A DNA stretch of 64,000 bases from NCBI GenBank assembly GCA_051984675.1, contig JBPYFK010000115.1:1-64000 (forward strand), written 5' to 3'. Positions 25,816 through 33,834 of the stretch are shown piece by piece. The first letter of the stretch is position 1, and each line of letters starts with the position of its first letter. Position numbers and translations under genes: made by a program. The notes under the pieces are model-generated. The model had not been told where the DNA came from. It did no database searches and was given only the letters and a program-made list of their open reading frames with translations. This DNA is from JBPYFK01 sp051984675. Its GTDB lineage: Bacteria; Actinomycetota; Actinomycetes; Mycobacteriales; Pseudonocardiaceae.

Positions 25816-26610
25816 ATGAGGTATGCCGACTACGAGCAGCTGACGTTCACGCAGCACGACAACGGCGTCGTGCTCATCACCCTCGACCGCCCGGAGAAGT
25901 ACAACGCGGCCGATGAGGTGATGCACGGCGAACTGGCGCGAGTCTGGAAGGACATCGCCGCCGACCCGGAGATCCGGGTGGCCGTGGTCACCGGCGCGGG
26001 CAAGGCGTTCTCCGCCGGCGGTGACCTGGCGATGGTGGAACGCATGGCCGGAGACCACGACCGCGTGGCGAACATGCTCTCCGAGATGAGCGACCTCGTC
26101 TACAACATGGTCGACTGCACGAAACCGGTGGTCTCCGCGATCAACGGTGTCGCGGTCGGAGCCGGCCTGGTCGTGGCGCTGCTGGCGGACATCTCGATCT
26201 GTGCGGAGGACGCCCGGCTCGGGGACGGGCACGTCAAGCTGGGGGTGGCCGCCGGCGACCACGCGGCCCTCATCTGGCCGCTGCTGGCGGGCATGGCCAA
26301 GGCCCGCTACTACCTGCTCACCGGCGAGATGCTCACCGGTGCGGAGGCCGAACGCATCGGCATGGTCACCAAGGCCCTGCCCCGCGAGAGAGTCCTCGAC
26401 GAGGCGCTCGACATCGCGCAGACCCTGGCCACCGGGTCACAGCTGGCGATCCGCTGGACCAAGCGCGCGCTCAACAACTGGCTGCGCGCCGCCGGACCCG
26501 TCTTCGACCAGTCCGCCGCGTACGAGATGTTGTGCTTCATGGGGCCGGACGTCGTGGAGGGCGCCGCGGCACTCCGGGAGAAACGTCCGCCACGCTTCCC
26601 GTCCACATAG
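25816..26610 (+). CDS. Crotonase-fold protein, enoyl-CoA hydratase/isomerase family, lacking the usual catalytic glutamates
   Basis: This is a crotonase of 264 residues. It has ITLDRPEKYNAAD, the CoA/oxyanion loop AGKAFSAGGDLAMVE, and the second loop GVAVGAGLVVALLADISICAEDARLGDGHVKLGV. In true hydratases the two catalytic Glu lie in G-C-E-L and P-E-I. Here those positions read GAGLVV and GHVKLG, so neither Glu is present. The same pattern occurs in other actinobacterial members whose reaction is not known, so I would not assign hydratase activity. The ATG at 25816 follows a strong GGGAGGAG. The 17-bp repeat array lies directly upstream. Confidence 0.82.
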   Translation: MRYADYEQLTFTQHDNGVVLITLDRPEKYNAADEVMHGELARVWKDIAADPEIRVAVVTGAGKAFSAGGDLAMVERMAGDHDRVANMLSEMSDLVYNMVDCTKPVVSAINGVAVGAGLVVALLADISICAEDARLGDGHVKLGVAAGDHAALIWPLLAGMAKARYYLLTGEMLTGAEAERIGMVTKALPRERVLDEALDIAQTLATGSQLAIRWTKRALNNWLRAAGPVFDQSAAYEMLCFMGPDVVEGAAALREKRPPRFPST

Positions 26611-26716
26611 TGGCTGATCGGGTGTTACACGGTCGCGTGACTCGACTGGCCGAACCGCTGGTGGGTGGCTAGAAAGCGCGGCGAAGACCATCCATGATCG
26701 GGACTCGGGGTGCTGC

Positions 26717-27649
26717 GTGCCGAAGCCGAAACATCGACGGGTGGCGATGACCGCCCGCCAGCGACGCTGGATCGCCTGGACACTCACTGGTGTCCTGGTG
26801 CCGTTCGTGCTGGCCGCCATGCTGGCCGAGGTGTCCTGGATGTGGGTCTCCTGGACCTGGGTCATGACCCAGACGTTCCTGCTGGCCCTGGTCTCGTTCT
26901 TCGCGGGTTCGGCGTCCAGCATGCGGTTCCTGGCACCTCAGGCGCAGCAGCGCCCGAGTCGTGCTCCCGCGATTCCCGCACCGGCGCTCGTTTCGGGCGG
27001 TCGTGCCACCCCGAGCGCACCCGCGCGGTCCGTGAACGGGCGGATTACACATCCGGGCGTCGCGTTCGCGTCATCCCATGACGACGGCAAGATGTTGGAG
27101 ATCGTGGTGCTGATCTCCGGGAAGGAGCGGATGCCCGACCCGGCCGACGGCGCCCCCGGCATGATCGAGATCGAGGACGTTACCGACCGCGAGAGCCTGG
27201 ACAGTGCAGAGGTCGTGGACGGCGCGGATGGCTCGGCCAGGGTGAATGGCTCGGACGGCGCAAGTGTCCTGGACGGCGCGGATGGCTCGGCCAGGGTGAA
27301 TGGCTCGGACGGCGCAAGTGTCCTGGACGGCGCGGATGGCTCGGCCAGGGTCAATGGCTCGGACAGGGCGGATGTCTCGGACAGGGCAAATGACGCGGAT
27401 GGCGAAAATGTCGCGGAAGGCGAGACGGCCGGAGTGGTCGCCGGCCCTTATCCGGGATCGGCGCTGCCCGCCGCTGACGGCAGCGCGCCACACCGCGACT
27501 ACATCGTGAAAGGCAACAGCCGTTCCCTGCTGTATCATACGGACGAATCGCCGTATTTCAGCCGGACCAAAGCGGGTGTGTGGTTCCGTTCCGCGGAAGA
27601 AGCGGAGAACGCTGGATTCGCGCCGTGGAACCGTCGAGCCCTTCCGTGA
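26717..27649 (+). CDS. Membrane protein with repeat-rich linker and C-terminal sunset domain (ArfC-like variant)
   Basis: This 310-residue protein has two hydrophobic helices at the N-terminus (residues about 14-34 and 45-65). A disordered linker of about 170 residues follows. The last about 50 residues contain IVKGNSRSLLYHTDESPYFS, then AGVWFRSAEEAENAGFAPW. This pattern (KGN, YH, SPYY-like, WF, SEEDAEAAG-like) is the small sunset domain found at the C-terminus of many actinobacterial membrane proteins, including ArfC-like ones. The linker holds a 54-bp tandem repeat giving an acidic 18-residue unit. Function is unknown. The GTG at 26717 follows GGGG. Confidence 0.8.
   Translation: MPKPKHRRVAMTARQRRWIAWTLTGVLVPFVLAAMLAEVSWMWVSWTWVMTQTFLLALVSFFAGSASSMRFLAPQAQQRPSRAPAIPAPALVSGGRATPSAPARSVNGRITHPGVAFASSHDDGKMLEIVVLISGKERMPDPADGAPGMIEIEDVTDRESLDSAEVVDGADGSARVNGSDGASVLDGADGSARVNGSDGASVLDGADGSARVNGSDRADVSDRANDADGENVAEGETAGVVAGPYPGSALPAADGSAPHRDYIVKGNSRSLLYHTDESPYFSRTKAGVWFRSAEEAENAGFAPWNRRALP
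27218..27379 (+). repeat. 54-bp in-frame tandem repeat in the sunset-domain gene
   Basis: The units start at 27218, 27272 and 27326. The first two are identical by eye, and the third diverges after about 25 bases. Each encodes an 18-residue acidic Gly/Ser/Asp unit (DGADGSARVNGSDGASVL). The near identity at DNA level points to recent expansion. Confidence 0.95.
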
Positions 27650-27722
27650 TCACGAGATGACAGTGGCGCGGAGTAAAGTCACAAATCGCTAACAACGCGG
27701 TGTGTTTTTTGCGAAGGTTACG

Positions 27723-27745
27723 AGGAGTTCAGGTCTGGAACTCCT
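27723..27745. promoter_or_regulatory. Inverted repeat upstream of the PBP gene
   Basis: AGGAGTTC and GAACTCCT form a perfect 8-bp inverted repeat with a 7-base spacer, 87 bases before the PBP start. No T run follows, so an operator or RNA leader hairpin is as likely as a terminator for the gene upstream. The surrounding region 27650-27830 is AT-richer than its neighbours and should hold the PBP promoter. Confidence 0.45.
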
Positions 27746-27831
27746 AGGTGCGGTGGCCGTTTACCGAGGGGTATAGCGCACTACGGTATGGTTGACTGTA
27801 AGCAAGTGGCCAGATCATGCCGGGGGTCAGG

Positions 27832-29910
27832 ATGCGCGGCGCGTTGTTACGCATGTTCGGGTTATGCGTTCTGGCGGGCGTGCTCGTATCCGGTCTGATG
27901 ATGCCGGTTGCGTTAGGCGCCGGCGAAGTGGTGAATCAGAGCACGAATGTCGTGTCCCAGATGTCTGATTCGCTGGCAAAGCAGGACATGCCGGAAGTCT
28001 CGACAATTCTTGACAAAGACGGCGCCCCGCTCGCTTATCTGTACAAGGACTACCGGGTGGAAACCCCGCCGAGTCAGATTCCGGACACGATGAAGGCCGC
28101 GATCACCGCCGTCGAGGACAAGCGTTTCTGGGATCATGGTCCGGTCGACCTGCAGGGCACTCTGCGTGCGATGGCCGCCGATGTCGGCGGGGGCGGGACC
28201 ATGCAGGGCGCGTCCACGATCACCCAGCAGTACGTCAAGAACTACCTGGTCCACGTGGTCGCCCAGACTCCCGCGCAGGCCCAGCGGGCGGACGAGGAGA
28301 CGATCGCGCGGAAGTTACGCGAGGCGCGGATCGCGGTTGAGCTTGAGCGCAATATGTCCAAAGACCAGATCCTCGCCGGCTATCTCAACGTGGTGCCGTT
28401 CGGTAACCAGAGTTTCGGCGTTGGTGCGGCAGCGCAGACATATTTCGGCACCACCCCGGACAAGTTGACCATCGCCCAGTCCGCGCTGCTGGCGGCACTG
28501 GTCAACCAGCCTGGCGCGCTCAACCCGGAAGTCGATCCGGCCGGCGCCCTTGCCCGGCGTGACCTGGTGATCGATTTGATGACCGATCCGCACAACACGC
28601 TCCGCATCACCAAGGAGCAGGCCGACGCCGCCAAGCGGGAACCTCTGGGCGTGCTCTCCCCGTTAGGGCGTCCGCCGAACGGGTGCGTCGGTCTCGGCGA
28701 CAGCGCGACGAGTGGCTTTTTCTGCAACTACGCCACGAACTACCTTGAGCAGGCCGGGCTCGACATCGACCAGCTGAAAACCGGCGGCTACACGATCCGC
28801 ACCACGATGGATCGCAAGGCCACGGCCACGGCCGCGGCGGCGGCGAAGGCCCAAGTGCCGCCGAGAACCGACGGGATCGCGAACGCGATGGCGATCGTGG
28901 AGCCGGGCAAGGACCAGCACAAGGTGCGGGCGCTGGTCGCCAACCGCGACTACGGCAACGATGCGGGCCGAGGCCAGACCGCTTACGACGTCGTGAGCAA
29001 GGTGCAGCCCTTCGGCGCAGGGTCGATCTACAAGGTGTTCACCGCGGCGGCGGCGATCGAGCAGGGCATGAGCATCAACGAGGTCATCGACGTCCCGCCC
29101 TCGTACACCTCGTCCATATACAAGAACGGTCTGGCGCCCTACAACGTCATCAACGCCGAAGGCGTCACGCCCGGTCCCCGGACTCTCCAGATGGCGCTGG
29201 CGACCTCGCCGAACACCGGGTTCGTCAAGTTGGAGGAAAGGGTCGGGCTCAAGAACGCGGTCAACATGGCCTACCGCCTGGGACTGCGTACCAGCATCCA
29301 GGGTGTGAACGCCAGTGGCCAGCCCCTGTCGCCGGACGGCTCCAACGGGCCGTCGCTGGGCGACACCATCAAGAACAACAACAACGGCGCGTTCACCCTT
29401 GGCTTCACGCCGACCAGCGTGCTGGAACTGTCCAATGTGGCCGCCACTATCATGAGCGGTGGGACCTATTGCCCGCCGAACCCGATCGAAGAGGTCCATG
29501 ACCGGCACGGCAATCTCGTGCCGCTGAAGGCGCAGCCGTGCGAGCAGGCGGTCTCGCCGCAGGTGGCGACCGCGCTCGGGCAGGGGATGAGCAAGGACGC
29601 CTCGGACGGCACGTCGAAGGCGGCGGCCCAAGCCGCGCACTGGAACCGGCCGCTGATGGCGAAGACCGGAACGACTGAGCAGAGCGAGTCGGCGGGTTTC
29701 CTCGGCGCTACGCCGCAGTTGGCCGGAGCGGTGCTCACTTATGCGGACGGGAACCAGCCCGAAGGCATCTGCGATGGGGCGGGCAACGCTCCACCGTTCC
29801 TGTGTGGTGACAACGGAAACATCTACGGTGGCAAGGTCCCGGCGCGCACGTGGTACGACGCGATGACGAAGATCCTCGCGCCCTATCCGCCGGTTCCGTT
29901 GCCGGGTTAG
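27832..29910 (+). CDS. Bifunctional class A penicillin-binding protein (transglycosylase/transpeptidase)
   Basis: This PBP of 692 residues polymerises and crosslinks peptidoglycan outside the membrane. It has a short N-terminal signal-anchor helix (MFGLCVLAGVLVSGLMMPVAL) and no long cytoplasmic tail. The GT51 domain has ITAVEDKRFWDHG with catalytic Glu95, and GASTITQQYVKN. It continues through QILAGYLNVVPFGNQSFGVG. The transpeptidase domain has Ser398-x-x-Lys401 (GSIYK), SPN at 459-461 and KTG at 611-613. All catalytic elements are intact. An ATG at 27817 is also in frame, but the one at 27832 has GGGGG placed 5 bases upstream. Confidence 0.94.
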   Translation: MRGALLRMFGLCVLAGVLVSGLMMPVALGAGEVVNQSTNVVSQMSDSLAKQDMPEVSTILDKDGAPLAYLYKDYRVETPPSQIPDTMKAAITAVEDKRFWDHGPVDLQGTLRAMAADVGGGGTMQGASTITQQYVKNYLVHVVAQTPAQAQRADEETIARKLREARIAVELERNMSKDQILAGYLNVVPFGNQSFGVGAAAQTYFGTTPDKLTIAQSALLAALVNQPGALNPEVDPAGALARRDLVIDLMTDPHNTLRITKEQADAAKREPLGVLSPLGRPPNGCVGLGDSATSGFFCNYATNYLEQAGLDIDQLKTGGYTIRTTMDRKATATAAAAAKAQVPPRTDGIANAMAIVEPGKDQHKVRALVANRDYGNDAGRGQTAYDVVSKVQPFGAGSIYKVFTAAAAIEQGMSINEVIDVPPSYTSSIYKNGLAPYNVINAEGVTPGPRTLQMALATSPNTGFVKLEERVGLKNAVNMAYRLGLRTSIQGVNASGQPLSPDGSNGPSLGDTIKNNNNGAFTLGFTPTSVLELSNVAATIMSGGTYCPPNPIEEVHDRHGNLVPLKAQPCEQAVSPQVATALGQGMSKDASDGTSKAAAQAAHWNRPLMAKTGTTEQSESAGFLGATPQLAGAVLTYADGNQPEGICDGAGNAPPFLCGDNGNIYGGKVPARTWYDAMTKILAPYPPVPLPG

Positions 29911-29964
29911 CAGGCTGGATTCCGTTCGTGTCGCCAACCCCGGTGTCGTCGAGCGCGTGCCGTC

Positions 29965-29994
29965 GGGCTGCTCCGCCATCTCACGGAGCAGCCC
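29965..29994. terminator. Strong hairpin downstream of the PBP gene
   Basis: GGGCTGCTCCG and CGGAGCAGCCC form a perfect 11-bp stem with an 8-base loop, 55 bp after the PBP stop. There is no T run, so it may act as a bare-stem terminator, as often proposed in actinobacteria. The minus strand here also reads as the start of an open frame from 30021 (MSVDVRPVLGLLREMAEQ). That frame continues into the PBP gene and looks like chance or a gene remnant. Confidence 0.55.
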
Positions 29995-30119
29995 CAACAC
30001 GGGCCGCACATCCACGCTCATGATCCCAGCATGACGGGGTCACAACCCACCGTCATCACCCAATAAGGGAACAAGCGTTCGAATCGCTCAAGCGGGTGCG
30101 TGATGCTCGCCGTACTTTC

Positions 30120-31043
30120 TTATGGACTATCAAAATCTTCGCTCAACGAGGCGGAAACCTCCGCGAACAGCGCACTGATCGCGGTTTCCGCGGGGCTCGG
30201 GCGGCGTTCCGCCAGCCTGGCGAGCAGGATGCGACGGGCCGGTACCGCTGGCGTGAGTGGCAGGACGCGGACGTCGTGACGGAGGTTGGTCAGCGCGAGT
30301 CGGGGTGCGAGTGCTACGCCGAGGCCGACGCCGACCATCGCCTGTGCCTCCTGGTAGTCGTGGGCCTCGAAGGAGATCTTGGGTGCGAACCCGGCTCTAT
30401 GACAGCTGCGGGCGAGTACTTCGGTCACCGGGTGGCCGTCCGCGCGGGTGATCCAGTCCTCGCCGGCGACTTCGCCGAGACGGACTGACGTCCGGCCGGC
30501 TAGCGGGTGAGTGGCCGCGACCAGCAGCGCGGTCGGATCGTCGAGCAGGTGACTGACCGCCAGCGCATCCTCGTCGATCCGGCACCATTCGTAGTCCCAC
30601 ATCAGGGCGAGGTCGACGGCGCGACTTTCGAGCATCCCACGCAGGCCGGCGAGCAGCGCGCTGCGCACGGTCAACCGCACACCCGGGTGTTCGGCGGCGA
30701 ACCGCCGAACGACGAGCGGCAGCAGGGAAGAGCCGACGGTTGGAAAGGAACCGAGGCGCAAGGTTCCAGCGCGCAGTTCCGCGATGTCGTCCAGTTCGGC
30801 GCGGGCCGCTCGCAGCTGGCGGTCGATGCGTTCCGCGTGCCGGATGAGCGCGTGGCCCGCATCGGTCAGCGTGATCCCCCTGGCGGTGCGTTCCAGCAGG
30901 GCATGGCCGGTCTCCGCTTCCAGTTTGCTGATCTGCTGGGACACCGCGGAGGGGGTGTAGGTCAGGGTTTCGGCCGCGCCCGTGATCGAGCCGCGGCGCG
31001 CGACCTCGGCCAGCAGCAGCATCCGGCGCACATCGAAGCTCAT
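30120..31043 (-). CDS. LysR-family regulator of the tricarballylate-type operon
   Basis: This LysR regulator of 307 residues has an N-terminal winged helix (MLLLAEVARRGSITGAAETLTYTPSAVSQQISKLEAETGHALL) and a C-terminal ligand-binding domain. It is transcribed divergently from the PrpF-TcuA-MFS operon. The 107-bp gap holds the palindrome ACAAT-CGAG-ATTGT, which has the T-N11-A form of LysR sites. By analogy to TcuR of Salmonella it probably senses the operon's substrate, but that is inference. The ATG at 31043 follows AAGG. Confidence 0.9.
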   Translation of the reverse strand: MSFDVRRMLLLAEVARRGSITGAAETLTYTPSAVSQQISKLEAETGHALLERTARGITLTDAGHALIRHAERIDRQLRAARAELDDIAELRAGTLRLGSFPTVGSSLLPLVVRRFAAEHPGVRLTVRSALLAGLRGMLESRAVDLALMWDYEWCRIDEDALAVSHLLDDPTALLVAATHPLAGRTSVRLGEVAGEDWITRADGHPVTEVLARSCHRAGFAPKISFEAHDYQEAQAMVGVGLGVALAPRLALTNLRHDVRVLPLTPAVPARRILLARLAERRPSPAETAISALFAEVSASLSEDFDSP

Positions 31044-31077
31044 CGGCAGCCTTAAGTTGCACTAAAGCGGACTGTAG

Positions 31078-31091
31078 ACAATCGAGATTGT
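31078..31091. promoter_or_regulatory. Palindromic LysR-type operator in the divergent promoter region
   Basis: ACAAT CGAG ATTGT is a perfect 5-bp inverted repeat with a 4-base centre. It lies 35 bp upstream of the LysR start and 60 bp upstream of the PrpF-family start. Size and T-N11-A form fit a LysR recognition site controlling both directions. Confidence 0.65.
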
Positions 31092-31150
31092 ACTGAAGGC
31101 TGGCTCGTCCGATTGTGGATATCGACATCGTGGTGAGGAGAGGACGAGCC

Positions 31151-32302
31151 GTGTTGCACCTGCGTGGAACGCTGATGCGGGGTGGTACCAGCAAGTGCTG
31201 GGTGTTCGACGCCGACGAGGTCGCGGGGCTTCCGGTGGATGTGGAGTCGGTGCTGCTGGCCGCCTTCGGTGCCGCGGACCCGTTGCAGATCGACGGCGTC
31301 GGCGGAGCGACCTCGACGACCTCCAAGGCGCTGCTGGTACGGAGATCAAGCCGGGCGGACGCCGACGTGGACTACACGTTCGCGCAGGTAGGCATAGGAA
31401 GCCGAAGCGTCGAGTGGGGGAGCAACTGCGGCAACTGCGCCACGGCGGCCGGGCTGTACGCCGTGCAGGCCGGGTTGGTGGACGTGCGGGACGAGCGCAC
31501 GACGGTTCGGCTGCACAACACCAACACGGGAACGCGGGTCACGACGACGATCGATACTCCACATGGCCGGATTCCCGAGACCGGCCCGGCGACGGTGCCC
31601 GGGGTGGAAGCGGCCGGTGTGCCCGTGGCGCTCACCTTCGTCGACCCGGCCGGGCGAACCACCGGGGCCTTGCTTCCCACCGGCCACGCGGTCGATCTGC
31701 TGGAAGGACCGGAGCGGGCCGCTCGGGCCACGCTGGTGGACGCGGGCGCTCCGGCGGCGCTGGTGGACGCCGCCGCGTTCGGCCTGACCGGCTCGGAGCC
31801 CCTTTCCACGATCTCCGGGGCAGTTCCGGGACTCGCGACACTGCGGCGAGAGGCGGCCGTCGCGATGGGCCTGGTGGCGCCCCATGATCCGATCAGCTAC
31901 GCGGTGCCCAAGGTCGGTGTGGTCGGGCCTGCCCATGCCTACCGCAGTACCAGCGGCCGATTGATCGAAGCCGGCGATTACGACGTCTCCGCACGAATGG
32001 TCTCGATGCACGCACCGCATCCGGCCATCGGCCTGACCTCGGCGGTCGCACTCGCCATGGCGGCGACCGTTCCCGGCAGCCTGGTTGCTGAACTGGCGCC
32101 CGCCAATTCGCCCATGCTTCGCATTGGCACGGCGGCCGGCGTGGTGGAAACTCGGGCGGAGGTCGGCGATTCCGGCTTCCCGGCAGCGGTCACGCTGTTC
32201 CGCGCCGCCAGGCGAATCGCCGTGGCCGACGTGTTCGTTCCGCTGCCGGACGCACCTCCGCGCCGCGAACAGCGCACGTCGCTGCTGAGCACCACCGCTT
32301 GA
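31151..32302 (+). CDS. PrpF-family isomerase (aconitate isomerase-like)
   Basis: This 383-residue protein belongs to the PrpF family of proline-racemase-fold isomerases that shift double bonds in aconitates and related acids. It opens with LRGTLMRGGTSKCWVF, the family's N-terminal signature. DGVGGATSTTSKALLVRRSS follows, and then the GSNCGNCATAAG loop. Members act on 2-methylaconitate, 4-oxalomesaconate or cis/trans-aconitate. Next to a TcuA-like gene, aconitate isomerisation is the best guess. The GTG at 31151 follows GAGGAGAGGA. Its stop overlaps a TTG alternative start of the next frame, so the two genes are adjacent. Confidence 0.88.
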   Translation: MLHLRGTLMRGGTSKCWVFDADEVAGLPVDVESVLLAAFGAADPLQIDGVGGATSTTSKALLVRRSSRADADVDYTFAQVGIGSRSVEWGSNCGNCATAAGLYAVQAGLVDVRDERTTVRLHNTNTGTRVTTTIDTPHGRIPETGPATVPGVEAAGVPVALTFVDPAGRTTGALLPTGHAVDLLEGPERAARATLVDAGAPAALVDAAAFGLTGSEPLSTISGAVPGLATLRREAAVAMGLVAPHDPISYAVPKVGVVGPAHAYRSTSGRLIEAGDYDVSARMVSMHAPHPAIGLTSAVALAMAATVPGSLVAELAPANSPMLRIGTAAGVVETRAEVGDSGFPAAVTLFRAARRIAVADVFVPLPDAPPRREQRTSLLSTTA

Positions 32303-32325
32303 ACACGACAACGCAAGGGATGCGG

Positions 32326-33804
32326 ATGACCGAGCAGTACGACGTCGTCGTGGTTGGCGCCGGAAATGCCGGGTTCAGTGTGGCACATGCGGCGCGGGAG
32401 AGTGGCGCGCGGGTGTTGTTGCTGGAGAAGGCGCCCCAGGCGCGGGCCGGTGGCAACTCGTACTTCACCGCCGGCGCGATGCGAACCGCCCACTGTGGAC
32501 TCGACGACCTGGACGGTGTGATCGAGGGCCTGGATTCCGACACCAGGCACAACGTAGACCTGGATCCCTACAGCGCAGAGGACTTTCTCGCTGACCTGCG
32601 TCGCGTGACACGCGGTCGGACCGACGACGAGTTGGCCGCGATCCTGGTCGAGGAATCGCGCGAGACGATCAACTGGCTGCACGGCAAGGGAATCCGGTTC
32701 GAGTTGATGTTCCACCGGCAGGCGTACGAGGTCGACGGCAGATTCCGCTTTTGGGGTGGGCTGGCGCTCGGCGTCGTCGGAGGTGGCAAAGGACTGATCG
32801 CGCAGCACCTTTCCCGGGCGATCCGGGACGGCGTGGAAATCTGGTTCGACGCAACGGTTACGCGCTTGGTACGCGATGACGATGGCGCGGTATCGGCAGT
32901 CGAGGTATCCACTGTGGATGGAGTGTGTCAGGTGGACGCGCGCAGCGTCGTGCTGGCCAGCGGCGGCTTCGAAGCCAACCCGCGACTGCGGGCCGCTTAC
33001 CTCGGTCCCGGTTGGGATCTGGCGCGTGTTCGTGGTACTGCGTACAACACGGGTGACGGCCTGTGCGCGGCCCTCGACATCGGCGCGCAACCCTACGGGC
33101 ACTGGAGTGGGTGCCACTCGGTCGCCTGGGACGCGGGGGCACCGGCCACGGGCGACTGGGAACTGACCAACCAGCTCACCCGTGGCGGTTACCCCTTCGG
33201 CATTGTGGTGAACTCCGGCGGCCAGCGTTTCCTGGACGAAGGCGCGGACTTCCGCAACTACACGTACGCCATGTACGGGGCGGAGATCCTCAAGCAGCCG
33301 GGCGGATACGCGGTCCAGATCTTCGACGCGAAGACCGAACCCCTCCTGCGCCCCGAGGAGTACCGCGCACCGGGTGGCACCAAGGCGATCTCGGACACGT
33401 GGGAAGGTCTGGCCAAGGAGTTGGGCATCGACGAGGCCGGTCTCGTGCGCACCGTCGCCGAGTTCAACGACTCGATTGTCGGCGGGACGTTCGATCCGAC
33501 CGTCAAGGACGGCAGACGCACGGACGGCATCACCCCGCCCAAGTCGAACTGGGCGCAGCCGCTGGATACCCCGCCATTTCTGGGATTCCCGGTTACATGC
33601 GGGATCACGTTCACCTTCGGAGGTCTGCGGATCGATGTGTCCGCCCGGGTGTTGAACACCAGCGGAAGTCCCATTCCCGGTCTTTATGCCGCAGGTGAGC
33701 TGGTGGGCGGGTTGTTCGCGTTCAACTACCCAGGAGGTTCCGGGCTGACCGCGGGATCGGTTTTCGGGCGGCGCGCCGGTAGGGCCGCCAGTACGTCGAG
33801 GTAG
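32326..33804 (+). CDS. tcuA: TcuA-like FAD-dependent tricarballylate dehydrogenase
   Basis: This flavoprotein (492 aa) is of the fumarate reductase/succinate dehydrogenase family and close in pattern to TcuA, which oxidises tricarballylate to cis-aconitate. It has VVVVGAGNAGFSVAHAARESG with LLLEKAP for FAD. GGNSYFTAGAMR and NSGGQRFLDEGADFRNYTY follow, and the C-terminus reads AAGELVGGLFAFNYPGGSGLTAG. Salmonella TcuA needs TcuB (Fe-S, haem) to reoxidise its flavin, and no TcuB is encoded beside it here. The ATG at 32326 follows AAGGGA at 5-base spacing. It lies between the PrpF-family and MFS genes. Confidence 0.85.
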   Translation: MTEQYDVVVVGAGNAGFSVAHAARESGARVLLLEKAPQARAGGNSYFTAGAMRTAHCGLDDLDGVIEGLDSDTRHNVDLDPYSAEDFLADLRRVTRGRTDDELAAILVEESRETINWLHGKGIRFELMFHRQAYEVDGRFRFWGGLALGVVGGGKGLIAQHLSRAIRDGVEIWFDATVTRLVRDDDGAVSAVEVSTVDGVCQVDARSVVLASGGFEANPRLRAAYLGPGWDLARVRGTAYNTGDGLCAALDIGAQPYGHWSGCHSVAWDAGAPATGDWELTNQLTRGGYPFGIVVNSGGQRFLDEGADFRNYTYAMYGAEILKQPGGYAVQIFDAKTEPLLRPEEYRAPGGTKAISDTWEGLAKELGIDEAGLVRTVAEFNDSIVGGTFDPTVKDGRRTDGITPPKSNWAQPLDTPPFLGFPVTCGITFTFGGLRIDVSARVLNTSGSPIPGLYAAGELVGGLFAFNYPGGSGLTAGSVFGRRAGRAASTSR

Positions 33805-33834
33805 ACCACATCACCGTCAAGGAGGACGGAAAGC

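Noticed and set aside
28663..30021. 452-codon minus-strand frame opposite the PBP gene
   Set aside because: It is mostly antisense to a certain PBP. Only the first 35 codons lie outside that gene and they match no family I know.
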